Source: Pseudoflavonifractor capillosus (GTDB taxonomy: Bacteria > Bacillota > Clostridia > Oscillospirales > Oscillospiraceae). From it: 64,000 nt of DNA. The notes beneath the pieces are model-generated. The model saw only the letters and a list, made by a program, of their open reading frames with translations. It was not told where the DNA came from and ran no database searches. Location of the stretch: positions 62,001 to 126,000 of the forward strand of contig NZ_JACJJE010000001.1 in the NCBI RefSeq assembly GCF_016899775.1. The letters are read 5' to 3'. Shown here piece after piece: positions 8,929 through 16,788 of the stretch (the stretch's first letter is position 1; each line of letters opens with the position of its first letter). A program made the position numbers and the translations under genes.

Positions 8929-9414
8929 ATGAGAGATAAAACTTTTGATTGCTGGGGAGAACCGATAGACGCCGTCATGGAAATAGCGGAAGCAGCTTTC
9001 GCTGTCGATGAAAATGGCGATCTGCCAAAGGCCGTGCTACGGGAAAGGGAAAAGGCACTTACAGATACCCTTAACCGCGTTTCTGCATACAGAGAGCACG
9101 GCATCCGCAATGACCTTGTGCATACGGTATTTGAAAAGCGGTTGCAGCTGATCAAGGATGCCAAGACCGTCCAGGCGCTCAAAGAGATCCAGTCTGAACC
9201 GAATCCTCGATACAATGGTAGCCGGTTCATCGCCGGACCCGCCTGCGTACCAGAGGAGGAGATGATTTTCTGGTCGCTCGCCTCCATGAAGGCACCTCTG
9301 ATCAGCGAAGCTTTGAAAAGGTACATGGAACTGTTTCAGGCGACTTTTGGCTTCATGCCTGGCGAGGAGTTGCCCGAAGAAGATGATTCAACAGATAGGA
9401 GGTCATTTGCATGA
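8929..9414 (+). CDS. hypothetical protein, 161 aa
   Basis: ATG at 8929 chosen (GAAAGG about 12 nt upstream; an ATG at 8917 lies too near it). Mostly helical and charged, with an acidic C-terminus. Its stop overlaps the next ATG (ATGA), so the two are translationally coupled. Not recognised. Confidence 0.5.
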   Translation: MRDKTFDCWGEPIDAVMEIAEAAFAVDENGDLPKAVLREREKALTDTLNRVSAYREHGIRNDLVHTVFEKRLQLIKDAKTVQALKEIQSEPNPRYNGSRFIAGPACVPEEEMIFWSLASMKAPLISEALKRYMELFQATFGFMPGEELPEEDDSTDRRSFA

Positions 9415-9851
9415 AGATATATGTCTTGATCCATGAGCAGGACACGGAATCTGCATGGGGAAGCCATGTGAGCCTGTTTCTCAATAGAGATCTGGCTGAG
9501 GCGAGCATGCGGAAATGCTGGGAAGATGCGCTTAAGTCATGGGAATTTGGCCTTGATAAGGAGATGTATGACGACCACTGCTGGGAGTATAACCACGATA
9601 ATGCAGCGGTACTGGACGGTATGGATATTGAGCGTTGGCGGATCGAAGAACAGGATCTGGCAGTTGGAGTCGCCGTCAAAGTGCATGGTGGCTTGGTGCA
9701 GTCTGTCATTGCCAATGCTGATGTGGATCTTGATGTCTATGACCTGGACGTCTCCGACTTCCCCGATGAAGGAGAAGAAGATGAGGCAGACGAGAGAAGA
9801 CGTGTGTTCGAGGAATTGGCCAGCCGGCCGGACTGGAGGAGTGTGTGGTGA
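9411..9851 (+). CDS. hypothetical protein, 146 aa
   Basis: Begins MKIYVLIHEQD with an AGGAGG site. Very acidic C-terminal half (DEGEEDEADERRR). Coupled by ATGA overlap to the gene before it and by a one-base stop/start overlap to the one after. The N-terminus has a beta-strand look, typical of small mobile-element proteins, but I cannot name the family. Confidence 0.55.
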   Translation: MKIYVLIHEQDTESAWGSHVSLFLNRDLAEASMRKCWEDALKSWEFGLDKEMYDDHCWEYNHDNAAVLDGMDIERWRIEEQDLAVGVAVKVHGGLVQSVIANADVDLDVYDLDVSDFPDEGEEDEADERRRVFEELASRPDWRSVW

Positions 9852-10378
9852 TGGATCTCTATGGGATTGACTTGCTGCATCAGATCCACTCCGCCTATTT
9901 CCCGCGCTACCAGCTGGCCCTGGAGCGCGGCTACCAGCAGGAGGGCAATCGGTTCTTTTGGCTCTACGATGAGCTCCATTACCGGCTCCAAGTGCTGCGT
10001 GAAGCGATCCTGTTCCTCAATGCATTGCCGCTCTTCCTCCAGACACCTGAAGCTGAGAAGCCCTATAAGTATGTCATCGACTTCTTCACCAGATACTTCA
10101 ACCAGGACAATATTGGCCGGTCGGAGAAGCAGGGTGATGATGATCCCTACTTTGGTGACTCCAACCAGTACTGGAAAGATTTTATGGAGGCGATGGACAA
10201 GTTCGGTGATGAACAGCTCCTGCAGAATCTGCCCCTGTTCTATGTCTACTCCTGTGAAGTGGTAGTCCGGGCGATCCGCCTCTACTTCCATATCCGCGAG
10301 GGTAAGTGCCATGCGATCGACCGTCAGAAATTCGACGCCTTGATGCATGGCGGTAGCTCCCTCCCAACATCAGCATAG
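9851..10378 (+). CDS. hypothetical protein, 175 aa
   Basis: ATG at 9851 overlaps the TGA of the preceding gene; GGAGGAG lies upstream. Predominantly alpha-helical and rich in Tyr and Phe, with no membrane helix. Part of the 8.5-10.6 kb run of small coupled genes. Not recognised. Confidence 0.5.
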   Translation: MDLYGIDLLHQIHSAYFPRYQLALERGYQQEGNRFFWLYDELHYRLQVLREAILFLNALPLFLQTPEAEKPYKYVIDFFTRYFNQDNIGRSEKQGDDDPYFGDSNQYWKDFMEAMDKFGDEQLLQNLPLFYVYSCEVVVRAIRLYFHIREGKCHAIDRQKFDALMHGGSSLPTSA

Positions 10379-10404
10379 AGGGAAAGGTACAAAGCGAGGT
10401 GCCT

Positions 10405-10653
10405 ATGAGCAAGTTTCCAATGGATAGCGGACAACCCGTCTGGCAAGTGCCGATATCTGATAGAGATAGCACCGTCCACATGACGGCAAAGTGCCACTGC
10501 TTCATAAATGGGCAGTCCTTGTGCGGCCGGTACCAGCAAGATACCGACTACTACGAGACGGATGTCAGTGAAGACGAGGTTTCAGCGCGGCCAAGCGTTG
10601 CCTGTAAAAGGTGTCATGCCGTATGGAAGAAGAAATACGGCAGTTCCAAGTGA
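10405..10653 (+). CDS. small zinc-ribbon-like protein, 82 aa
   Basis: ATG at 10405 behind GCGAGG. Contains two separated Cys groups (C-H-C...C and C-K-R-C-H), consistent with one zinc site. A strong terminator starts 22 nt after its stop, so it ends the operon. Function unknown. Confidence 0.5.
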   Translation: MSKFPMDSGQPVWQVPISDRDSTVHMTAKCHCFINGQSLCGRYQQDTDYYETDVSEDEVSARPSVACKRCHAVWKKKYGSSK

Positions 10654-10674
10654 TCGTCTACTCGATCACAGCGC

Positions 10675-10717
10675 AAAGGAGTCCGGGGCAGGTTCGCCTG
10701 TCCCGGGCTCCTTTTTC
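10675..10717 (+). terminator. strong intrinsic terminator
   Basis: Near-perfect 18-bp stem (AAAGGAGTCCGGGGCAGG / CCTGTCCCGGGCTCCTTT, one mismatch) with a TTCG tetraloop followed by TTCTTT. It separates the small-gene operon from the XRE regulator. Confidence 0.85.
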
Positions 10718-10834
10718 TTTGTGAAGCTCAACCGCCATTTCCCCAAATGATCAGGATTTTAACGAAAGTCTTTCAAATAGAAAGATGGTCTAACAACTGG
10801 TGGATTTGATTGCCGGCCACTACATTTTATACTC

Positions 10835-10869
10835 CTAATAGGCAGAAACTCTATCTGTTAGGGGGTGGA
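10835..10869 (+). promoter_or_regulatory. 5' hairpin covering the ribosome binding site of the XRE gene
   Basis: ACTCCTAAT, a small CAGA/TCTG hairpin, then TTAGGGGGT pair to enclose the GGGGG ribosome binding site of the gene at 10873. The arrangement resembles, weakly, the two better elements at 13841 and 63054. Confidence 0.35.
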
Positions 10870-10872
10870 CAA

Positions 10873-11208
10873 GTGGACGCAGTCAAAGTTGGAGCACGCA
10901 TCAAGGCGGCTCGGAAAGTTCGCCGACTGACCCAGGCGGAATTGGCGCAGGAGGTAGACATTACCCCTAAATATCTCAGCAACATCGAATGCGGGGCTAA
11001 GGTACCGAAGCTGGAGACATTCATCGAGATCGCAAATGCACTTGAAGTAGATGCCAATACATTACTGGTAGATGTACTGACAGTCTCCTCCGCAATTATC
11101 AGCACAGAGATCTCCGAGCAGCTTGCCGCGCTATCTCCCCATGAGCGGAAAAGGATTAAGCGGATCTTCGATGTTATGATCGAGGACGCTGTTAAGCAGC
11201 CCAAGTAA
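10873..11208 (+). CDS. XRE-family HTH transcriptional regulator
   Basis: 111 aa, GTG start behind AGGGGGTGG. Residues 8-62 are a classical Cro/CI-type helix-turn-helix (ARRIKAAR-like start, LTQAELAQEV, ITPKYLSNIECG, KVPKLETFIEIANAL), and the C-terminal third is a short helical tail. Likely a DNA-binding repressor of backbone genes. Monocistronic: a terminator lies before and after it. Confidence 0.85.
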   Translation: MDAVKVGARIKAARKVRRLTQAELAQEVDITPKYLSNIECGAKVPKLETFIEIANALEVDANTLLVDVLTVSSAIISTEISEQLAALSPHERKRIKRIFDVMIEDAVKQPK

Positions 11209-11211
11209 ATC

Positions 11212-11250
11212 CACCCTGCATCGTGTTTCAACGATGCGGGGTGTTTTTTG
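11212..11250 (+). terminator. intrinsic terminator of the XRE gene
   Basis: CACCCTGCATCG / CGATGCGGGGTG stem followed by TTTTTTG, directly after the stop at 11208. Confidence 0.85.
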
Positions 11251-11347
11251 TTTTTCAGCAGGTTTCGATTTAATTCGACTTTGCATCTGTGATAATATCT
11301 TACTTGTAGAAAGACATTCTTTCTGTTAGAATGATGGAGGATGGCAT

Positions 11348-11560
11348 ATGAAACAGATACAGCGGATATGGATCGCAGCCCGGATCGAAATTCAATGGGC
11401 TTACATACTGTGGTACCGAAGGCGGGGGGAGTTCCTGATCAGACGCGGAGTGCCCTTCCATTCGGTAATCTTGCAGAAGCTGTCCAGGAAGATTGACCAC
11501 CACGGGCTGATCGCATTCCGACTTCAAGACCAATACGATGCAATGTTTACGCTGTCCTGA
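11348..11560 (+). CDS. small basic protein, 70 aa
   Basis: ATG behind GATGGAGG. Starts MKQIQRIWIAARIEIQWAYILWYRRRGE, an amphipathic aromatic/Arg-rich helix that could sit on a membrane or bind nucleic acid. The stop codon lies inside the loop region of a terminator hairpin, and a small AGAAAG/CTTTCT hairpin precedes the gene. Not recognised. Confidence 0.55.
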   Translation: MKQIQRIWIAARIEIQWAYILWYRRRGEFLIRRGVPFHSVILQKLSRKIDHHGLIAFRLQDQYDAMFTLS

Positions 11561-11583
11561 AATTGGGACAGCGTATTTTTTAT
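11549..11583 (+). terminator. intrinsic terminator overlapping the stop codon
   Basis: ACGCTGTCC / GGGACAGCGT stem followed by ATTTTTTAT; the TGA stop at 11558-11560 is in the loop region. Confidence 0.8.
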
Positions 11584-11627
11584 AGTTTGTACCGTGCCCT
11601 GAATATAGAGAAAAGGATTGGAGCGTG

Positions 11628-12032
11628 ATGAAAATGAGGCTGATCGTTTGCTTGGACGATAAGAACGGCATGGCCTTCAATCACAGGCGGCAGAGCCGTG
11701 ATCGCATTATAACAGAAACAATCGAAGAACTGGTGAAAGGGAGTACTCTCCACTTCTCCCCCTATTCCGCGAAGTTATTCCCTTCTGGCGTCTTCGAACC
11801 GAGTGAGGATTATCTTTCGCGGGCTGGGGAGGATGACTTCTGCTTTGTGGAGCTGGAGGATGTCACCCCTTACGAGCGACAGATCGAAGAAATAACAGTA
11901 TTCCGCTGGAACCGTGTCTACCCCGCAGACCTGACCTTCCCAATCGATCTGACGCAGTGGAGTTTGGAACGGACGGTGGAATTTCCGGGCCATTCTCACG
12001 AAAAGATCACAATGGAGGTTTATAGAAGATGA
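11628..12032 (+). CDS. hypothetical protein of the 'MRLIVCLDDKNGMAFNHRRQSRD' type, 134 aa
   Basis: The N-terminal segment VCLDDKNGMAFNHRRQSRD is a recognisable signature of a small Clostridia family that I recall being named ribonuclease Z in automatic annotations. No metallo-beta-lactamase HxHxDH motif is present, so that name should not be taken as function. ATG at 11628 or 11634; GGATTGGAG lies upstream. Its stop overlaps the start of the nuclease lipoprotein by ATGA, so the two are coupled and may work together. Confidence 0.6.
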   Translation: MKMRLIVCLDDKNGMAFNHRRQSRDRIITETIEELVKGSTLHFSPYSAKLFPSGVFEPSEDYLSRAGEDDFCFVELEDVTPYERQIEEITVFRWNRVYPADLTFPIDLTQWSLERTVEFPGHSHEKITMEVYRR

Positions 12033-13135
12033 AAAAGAAGTGGACGGCATCTATCCTGGCATTCCTTCTGGCCTTATCACTCTTGGCCGGCTGCGGCGCG
12101 GAGACAACTTCCCAGCCTGATATTTCGGCTGAGCCAGGCCAGAGTACGACAGTTGATACTCCTGACTCCGAGCAAGATGTGGAGCCTGATGACACGGAGA
12201 GCGATCCTGAAGATCAAACTCAGGAGCCTGATGGCAATGAGCAGGAGACGGACTCCTCTGCGCCGGGATCTGGCTATGAACTGGAGCCTGCTGAGACGAA
12301 ATTCACGGTGAGCTCGGTTCCTGCCTATTCCGGATCGGCCTATGTCGCAGTCAACGGAAATGTCCCCTACTTCACGACTGATGACCTCACCACCACATCT
12401 TCTGAAAGCTACAGCTCCCTCGACTCTTTGGGGCGCTGCGGTGTCGCCTATGCCTGCGTAGGGCAGGACATCATGCCCGCGGAAGATCGCGGGAGTATCG
12501 GCCAGGTCAAGCCCACCGGCTGGCATACGATCAAGTACGACTGTGTGGATGGTAAGTACCTCTATAACCGCTGTCATCTGATTGGATACCAGCTTACCGG
12601 CGAGAATGCCAACGAGGATAACCTGATCACCGGCACTCGGTACTTGAACATTGAAGGGATGCTCCCCTTTGAGAATATGGTGGCGGACTACGTCCAGGAG
12701 ACGGACAACCACGTGCTCTACCGGGTAACTCCCATTTTTGAGGGGAGCAACCTGCTGGCCAGCGGCGTGCTGATGGAGGGATATTCGGTCGAGGACAGCG
12801 GAGAAGACATCCTTTTCTGCGTTTACGCTTACAATGTCCAGCCCGGCGTCACCATCGACTATGCTACCGGGGACAGCTACCTCACCTCCGGCGGCTCAGC
12901 TATTTCTGAGGAGCCCAGCGCGCCCGTTACCCCGCAACAGCCTGAGGAGCCTGAAACGTCGGGCACTGGCACCGTACAATCTGACTATGTGCTCAATACC
13001 AATACAAAGAAGTTCCATCTCCCGTCCTGCTCCAGCGCCGACGATATTAAAGAGTCCAACAGGCAGGAGTACAGTGGTTCGAGAGAGGATCTCATCGCCC
13101 AAGGGTATGATCCCTGCAAGAGGTGCAATCCCTGA
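12029..13135 (+). CDS. DNA/RNA non-specific endonuclease lipoprotein with C-terminal Cys motif
   Basis: 368 aa. A lipoprotein signal peptide (LLAGC, Cys22) is followed by a Glu/Asp/Pro/Ser/Thr-rich spacer (25-85), then an EndA/NucA-type nuclease domain of the His-Me superfamily with YNRCHLIGYQLTGENANEDN around His183 (family motif DRGHL, here NRCHL), then a C-terminal module with FHLPSC...GYDPCKRC resembling the Ada-type zinc site often appended to DNA-entry nucleases. It should act on DNA outside the membrane, degrading or processing it. Coupled to the upstream small gene. Confidence 0.8.
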   Translation: MKKKWTASILAFLLALSLLAGCGAETTSQPDISAEPGQSTTVDTPDSEQDVEPDDTESDPEDQTQEPDGNEQETDSSAPGSGYELEPAETKFTVSSVPAYSGSAYVAVNGNVPYFTTDDLTTTSSESYSSLDSLGRCGVAYACVGQDIMPAEDRGSIGQVKPTGWHTIKYDCVDGKYLYNRCHLIGYQLTGENANEDNLITGTRYLNIEGMLPFENMVADYVQETDNHVLYRVTPIFEGSNLLASGVLMEGYSVEDSGEDILFCVYAYNVQPGVTIDYATGDSYLTSGGSAISEEPSAPVTPQQPEEPETSGTGTVQSDYVLNTNTKKFHLPSCSSADDIKESNRQEYSGSREDLIAQGYDPCKRCNP

Positions 13136-13178
13136 GAGAATATCAGCAATTCAATGTGCATGAAGCCCCAAATGATGA

Positions 13179-13184
13179 TATAAT
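13179..13184 (+). promoter_or_regulatory. candidate -10 box
   Basis: A TATAAT hexamer 43 nt before the next ATG in the otherwise empty gap 13136-13226; no convincing -35 box is seen. Confidence 0.4.
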
Positions 13185-13226
13185 ATCCATAACTATGCAA
13201 AGCTATCTTGAGGAGGCAGACTGATC

Positions 13227-13460
13227 ATGGACTTCGAGGAAAGCCAGATGGAAGGGCGGAAGCCGCCTGCCGGCGACCATGTCGAGGAAGTCCTCCTCCA
13301 GGAGGATGGCCTGATCCTCGCACGAGGTAGCGGGCTACTTGGTCCGGATTATCAGATCTATGAGGATGGGAAGTTGTACGCCCACTTTCTTGACCGCGCA
13401 GTCGCTGAGAAGCAATATGGCGAGATCAAGGAATTGCGGAATAAGACGAAGGGAAGGTAG
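13227..13460 (+). CDS. hypothetical protein, 77 aa
   Basis: ATG behind GAGGAGGC. Small acidic protein followed 5 nt later by the EF-hand-like gene. No motif recognised. Confidence 0.5.
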   Translation: MDFEESQMEGRKPPAGDHVEEVLLQEDGLILARGSGLLGPDYQIYEDGKLYAHFLDRAVAEKQYGEIKELRNKTKGR

Positions 13461-13465
13461 CTGCT

Positions 13466-13819
13466 ATGAGCGGACTGTTTGGTGGACTCTTTGACTTCAA
13501 TAGAGACGGCAAGACCGACATCTTCGAAACCGCGCTCGGCCTGAGCATAATTGACCAGGCGGCCCGAGAGGAAGAGGAAGCACGACGCCGGGAGGCGGAA
13601 GCCGATAATTTCCTCCTGGATATTGACATCGATGAAGATCTGCCAGAAGACGGACAGAGCCTCCAAGACCGGCTGGATGAACTGAGAGACCGGCTGGCCG
13701 ACCTTGAATTGGAGGAGCCGGAGGATATGTTCAGTGAGGAGTATTCCGCTTGGGAAGAAGCCCATGAGCACTTAGAAGAGCGGATCTCCGAGCTTGAGGA
13801 TCAAATCGAAGGATTCTGA
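13466..13819 (+). CDS. small coiled-coil protein with EF-hand-like loop, 117 aa
   Basis: N-terminal DFNRDGKTDIFE matches a D-x-N-x-D-G calcium-loop pattern (as in dockerin or EF-hand loops), and the remainder is a Glu/Arg/Leu-rich heptad coiled coil. Co-transcribed with the 77-aa gene. Whether the loop binds calcium is unknown. Confidence 0.55.
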   Translation: MSGLFGGLFDFNRDGKTDIFETALGLSIIDQAAREEEEARRREAEADNFLLDIDIDEDLPEDGQSLQDRLDELRDRLADLELEEPEDMFSEEYSAWEEAHEHLEERISELEDQIEGF

Positions 13820-13840
13820 GGGACGCCTAAAGCTCCTTTA

Positions 13841-13897
13841 TGTAGTACGAATTATGGTACTCCTTCTGTGATATTTTGGTATCACGAAAAAAGGAGG
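13841..13897 (+). promoter_or_regulatory. candidate structured 5' element, copy 1
   Basis: A 24-nt block (TGTAGTACGA + ATTATGGTACTCCT) is followed by a perfect GTGATA/TATCAC hairpin and then AAGGAG, which can pair with the CTCCTT at the end of the block. The pairing would cover the ribosome binding site of the gene at 13905. A copy with 22 of 24 identical block positions and a different but still paired hairpin occurs at 63054. Confidence 0.5.
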
Positions 13898-13904
13898 CTT
13901 GAAG

Positions 13905-14516
13905 ATGTACTACTACAGCAAAAACAGCAGGCGGAAGATCGTTCATTCCGAGTGCTGCCATTTCCGCCGGATCTTGAACCCGGAAACTACTGGATACTTT
14001 CGGACCCTGGCAGAAGCGTACTCCTCCGGATACCGCCTATGTGCCCATTGTGATGCTTTATCTAAGCAGTACCGCAGGGAAGAGCAGGATCTGCAGGAGT
14101 ACTGCCGTAACAATGGGCTCTCCGTCCACCTTGGTAAGCGTGGGATCTGGGTCCGCTCCCCCAGGAGCGAGTGGCGAATCATCGCGGATGATACCCGCGC
14201 CGGGAGCAAGCTCTACCACAAGAACGATCTGCACCCAGGCAAACGCTCCAGTGACTTGCTCTCCTCTTATCATGATCAGAAGGTGAGCTACTCAAAACTC
14301 CTAAAATATCTCGACTATATCGTCGAGCACGACTACTACCGGATGCTGAACCCCATCTATCCCGTCCAGCACAAGGCACCCCCGGTAAAGGGGACCAAGC
14401 GGTACCGCAAACAGCTTAAGCAGCAAAAGAAGAAAGCGCGCAAAGATGCTGTTCACAATGTGCTGACGCTGATCGATTCCCTTTCGGCGCCGCAAAGCAA
14501 GGCTGTTACCGCCTGA
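13905..14516 (+). CDS. basic protein with N-terminal Ada-like Cys motif, 203 aa
   Basis: ATG at 13905 behind AAGGAGG. The first 45 residues (K-IVHSECCHF...GYFRTLAEAYSSGYRLCAHC) follow the pattern H-x-x-C...GY-x-x-C-x-x-C also seen at the C-terminus of the nuclease at 12029, suggesting a shared zinc module. The C-terminal part is strongly basic (KRYRKQLKQQKKKARKD), consistent with nucleic-acid binding. It lies upstream of the CoiA-like gene. No further family recognised. Confidence 0.55.
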   Translation: MYYYSKNSRRKIVHSECCHFRRILNPETTGYFRTLAEAYSSGYRLCAHCDALSKQYRREEQDLQEYCRNNGLSVHLGKRGIWVRSPRSEWRIIADDTRAGSKLYHKNDLHPGKRSSDLLSSYHDQKVSYSKLLKYLDYIVEHDYYRMLNPIYPVQHKAPPVKGTKRYRKQLKQQKKKARKDAVHNVLTLIDSLSAPQSKAVTA

Positions 14517-14537
14517 TAGTAGGAGGTGTGTGCCACG

Positions 14538-15743
14538 ATGAGCCAAAGCGTGAAAAAGCGATCCGCAAGCCATATCTACTATGGCGTAGACCGGAAAACC
14601 GGGGAATTGCGGTACATCGACAGTGTCCCAAGCGGCCTGAACTGCGAGTGTGACTGCGCGGCCTGTGGGAAGCAGCTGATGGCCAGGAAGGGCGATGAGC
14701 GCCGGCACCACTTTGCGCATGTCTCTAATTACGAGTGTATGTATGCAAGTGAGGTCGCGATCTATAAGGCGGTATCAGAGGAACTGGGGAAATCCCTGCG
14801 TTTGCTTCTCCCGCCAGTCACACTTCGGTTCCCTTCTTGGACTGAGGCTGAGGTAGTCAGAGGAGAGCAAACCGTGACGCTGGAGCAGGTCAGCTACTCC
14901 TGCGCGCCGCTTCAATATCCCCCTGAGTTATACCTCTCTGTTCGCGGCTCCAAATTGCGACTCCTTTTGGAGTTTGGTAAGTACTACTCCGAGGATGACC
15001 TGGCTGTGTTCTCCTCCGAAGCGGAAAAGGGTGGGTATTCCACTGTCCTGGTGCATCTCCCAGGTATTGAAAAAGAGGCAGAATTTACACCGAGCAAAAT
15101 TAGGGATATACTGTTGTCGAGTTCCGGCGATAAGAAGTGGGTTCGGAGTGCTCTGGCAGATCACATGAGGAGCCTCATGCTGGAGAAAGCGGTTACCCCG
15201 GAAGAATGGGAACGCGGCTTCCTCTGCGAAGCCCACATAGGCCGATACAAGGGGAAATACTCGGCCAGATATGTTGATTGTGCGCACTGCCGCTTCAACT
15301 TGGCGAAGGCACCCAGTTGTCTGTGCACCGCGAAGAGCGGCGTTCAGAGTCTCGCGGACCTGACGTCGGACAAGGATGAATTATCTGCCAGAATGGATCA
15401 GATCCGCTCTGATAACGAGGCCTATATCGAAAGGCGGGAACTGGCTGAGCGTTCCTTCTCACAAAGGAATCGAGTTGTGGCAGCCAATACCCTCCGGCCA
15501 GATTCAAACCAGGTGGGCACCACGGTTTCTCAAGCTGCTCTTGCGGATGAAGCCAAGCGCATTGCTGCGGCTTTTGATCCTGATTCTCCAGAACAGACTC
15601 TCGACCGATTCGGACGCAGATGGCTCAAATGCGTTGAGTGTGGTCAAATTAAAGAGGCCTCTGACATGTCCGACTACGGCGGGCGTGCCATGGGGCCTAA
15701 TCGTGGTATTTGCAGAGAGTGCTCAAGGGCTGGGACAAACTGA
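14538..15743 (+). CDS. CoiA-like competence/nuclease-family protein
   Basis: 401 aa; ATG at 14538 behind AGGAGG. The N-terminal C-x-C-x2-CG...L-x-A-x-x-G-x-x-R-x-HHFAH segment is the zinc-finger-like start of CoiA-family proteins, followed by a region fitting the PD-(D/E)xK-type core (ELGKS..., LLLEFGKYYS). Two extra Cys clusters (CAHCRF...CLC, and CVECGQ...CREC at the C-terminus) are not typical and suggest added zinc ribbons. CoiA is known from DNA uptake and recombination; on a mobile element the role may instead be in DNA transfer. Confidence 0.65.
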   Translation: MSQSVKKRSASHIYYGVDRKTGELRYIDSVPSGLNCECDCAACGKQLMARKGDERRHHFAHVSNYECMYASEVAIYKAVSEELGKSLRLLLPPVTLRFPSWTEAEVVRGEQTVTLEQVSYSCAPLQYPPELYLSVRGSKLRLLLEFGKYYSEDDLAVFSSEAEKGGYSTVLVHLPGIEKEAEFTPSKIRDILLSSSGDKKWVRSALADHMRSLMLEKAVTPEEWERGFLCEAHIGRYKGKYSARYVDCAHCRFNLAKAPSCLCTAKSGVQSLADLTSDKDELSARMDQIRSDNEAYIERRELAERSFSQRNRVVAANTLRPDSNQVGTTVSQAALADEAKRIAAAFDPDSPEQTLDRFGRRWLKCVECGQIKEASDMSDYGGRAMGPNRGICRECSRAGTN

Positions 15744-15792
15744 CCTGATCCGAAAGGACGACACTCGGTAGAAAAGTGAGGGAACGATTAAA

Positions 15793-16746
15793 ATGGAATA
15801 TAACAAGGCCATCAATATGATGCAGATCGGTGACGATGTAGAGGGTTTTTACATCCTCAAAGGCGCCTACCCTAAGGTGGCCAGCAATGGGCGGCCCTTT
15901 CTTAACGCTACCCTGTCAGATAAGACCGGGGCAATCGAGGCTAAGGTGTGGGACTATCCTGGGCCCATCAATGGCTCTGACGAGGGCAAGGTCGTAAAAA
16001 TCCGTGGCACAGTCTCGGAGTTCAGGGGAACTCCGCAGGTGACGATCGAGAAGATCCGCCTGGCTGTAGACAACGATCAGTATGATGTTTCCGCGCTGGT
16101 CCCTGTGGCGCCGATCGATACAGATGCGATGCTGAGTGAGGTCCGTGGGCTTCTCAACTCCATCGCCGATCCCGATTACCGACGAGTGGCGTTGGAGCTC
16201 CTGCGCCGGCATGAAGATGCTTTCAAGCGGATTCCCGCAGCCAAGAGTGTCCACCACGGTTTCCTCAATGGCCTGCTCATGCATACCGGGAATATGATGA
16301 AGATCGCGGATTTCCTCGCGGGCCTCTATGCTGATACCGTTGATCGCAGCCTACTGCTTGCGGGCACCTTCGCACATGACCTGCAGAAGGAGACGGAGTT
16401 CGTTTTCTCGGAGCTGGGCATGGTGACAGACTATTCAATGAAGGGTCAGCTCTTGGGCCACCTTGTTATGGGGGCCGAGGAAGTCGCTGAAATCTCAAAA
16501 AAATTGGACATTGATGGGGAGAAGGCCGTCCTTCTTCAGCATATGGTGCTCTCTCATCATGGCGAGCCGGAATTCGGCGCTGCTGTGAAGCCCATGTGCG
16601 CGGAAAGTGAGTTGCTCTCCTACATCGATATGATCGACAGCCGCATGGAGATCTATCGGGAAACGCTTGCGGGTATGGAGAACGGAGAGTTTAGTAACCG
16701 CATCTTTGCTTTAGATGGCCGCGTATATAAACACTCCATTACCTGA
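15793..16746 (+). CDS. YhaM-like OB-fold/HD-domain 3'-5' exoribonuclease
   Basis: 317 aa. An N-terminal OB-fold nucleic-acid-binding domain (AKVWDYPG...KVVKIRGTVSEFRGTPQVTI) is followed by an HD phosphohydrolase domain: SVHHGFLNGLLMHT, then the HD doublet in GTFAHDLQK, HMVLSHHGEPEF and a final SYIDMIDSRM. All metal ligands appear present. YhaM family enzymes are 3'-5' exoribonucleases. The binding site is GAGGGAAC. It lies between the CoiA-like gene and the defence genes, in the same direction. Confidence 0.8.
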   Translation: MEYNKAINMMQIGDDVEGFYILKGAYPKVASNGRPFLNATLSDKTGAIEAKVWDYPGPINGSDEGKVVKIRGTVSEFRGTPQVTIEKIRLAVDNDQYDVSALVPVAPIDTDAMLSEVRGLLNSIADPDYRRVALELLRRHEDAFKRIPAAKSVHHGFLNGLLMHTGNMMKIADFLAGLYADTVDRSLLLAGTFAHDLQKETEFVFSELGMVTDYSMKGQLLGHLVMGAEEVAEISKKLDIDGEKAVLLQHMVLSHHGEPEFGAAVKPMCAESELLSYIDMIDSRMEIYRETLAGMENGEFSNRIFALDGRVYKHSIT

Positions 16747-16788
16747 AAAGCAAATCTTGGTTTTGATGGAGACTCGAGGAGAGCTGAA

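Noticed and set aside
8478-9326. Reverse open frame of 282 codons
   Set aside because: Covers two forward genes with good ribosome binding sites; composition is that of an antisense shadow.
13466-13819. Dockerin/cellulosome protein from the calcium-loop motif
   Set aside because: Only one D-x-N-x-D-G loop, no second repeat, no signal peptide; the rest is coiled coil.
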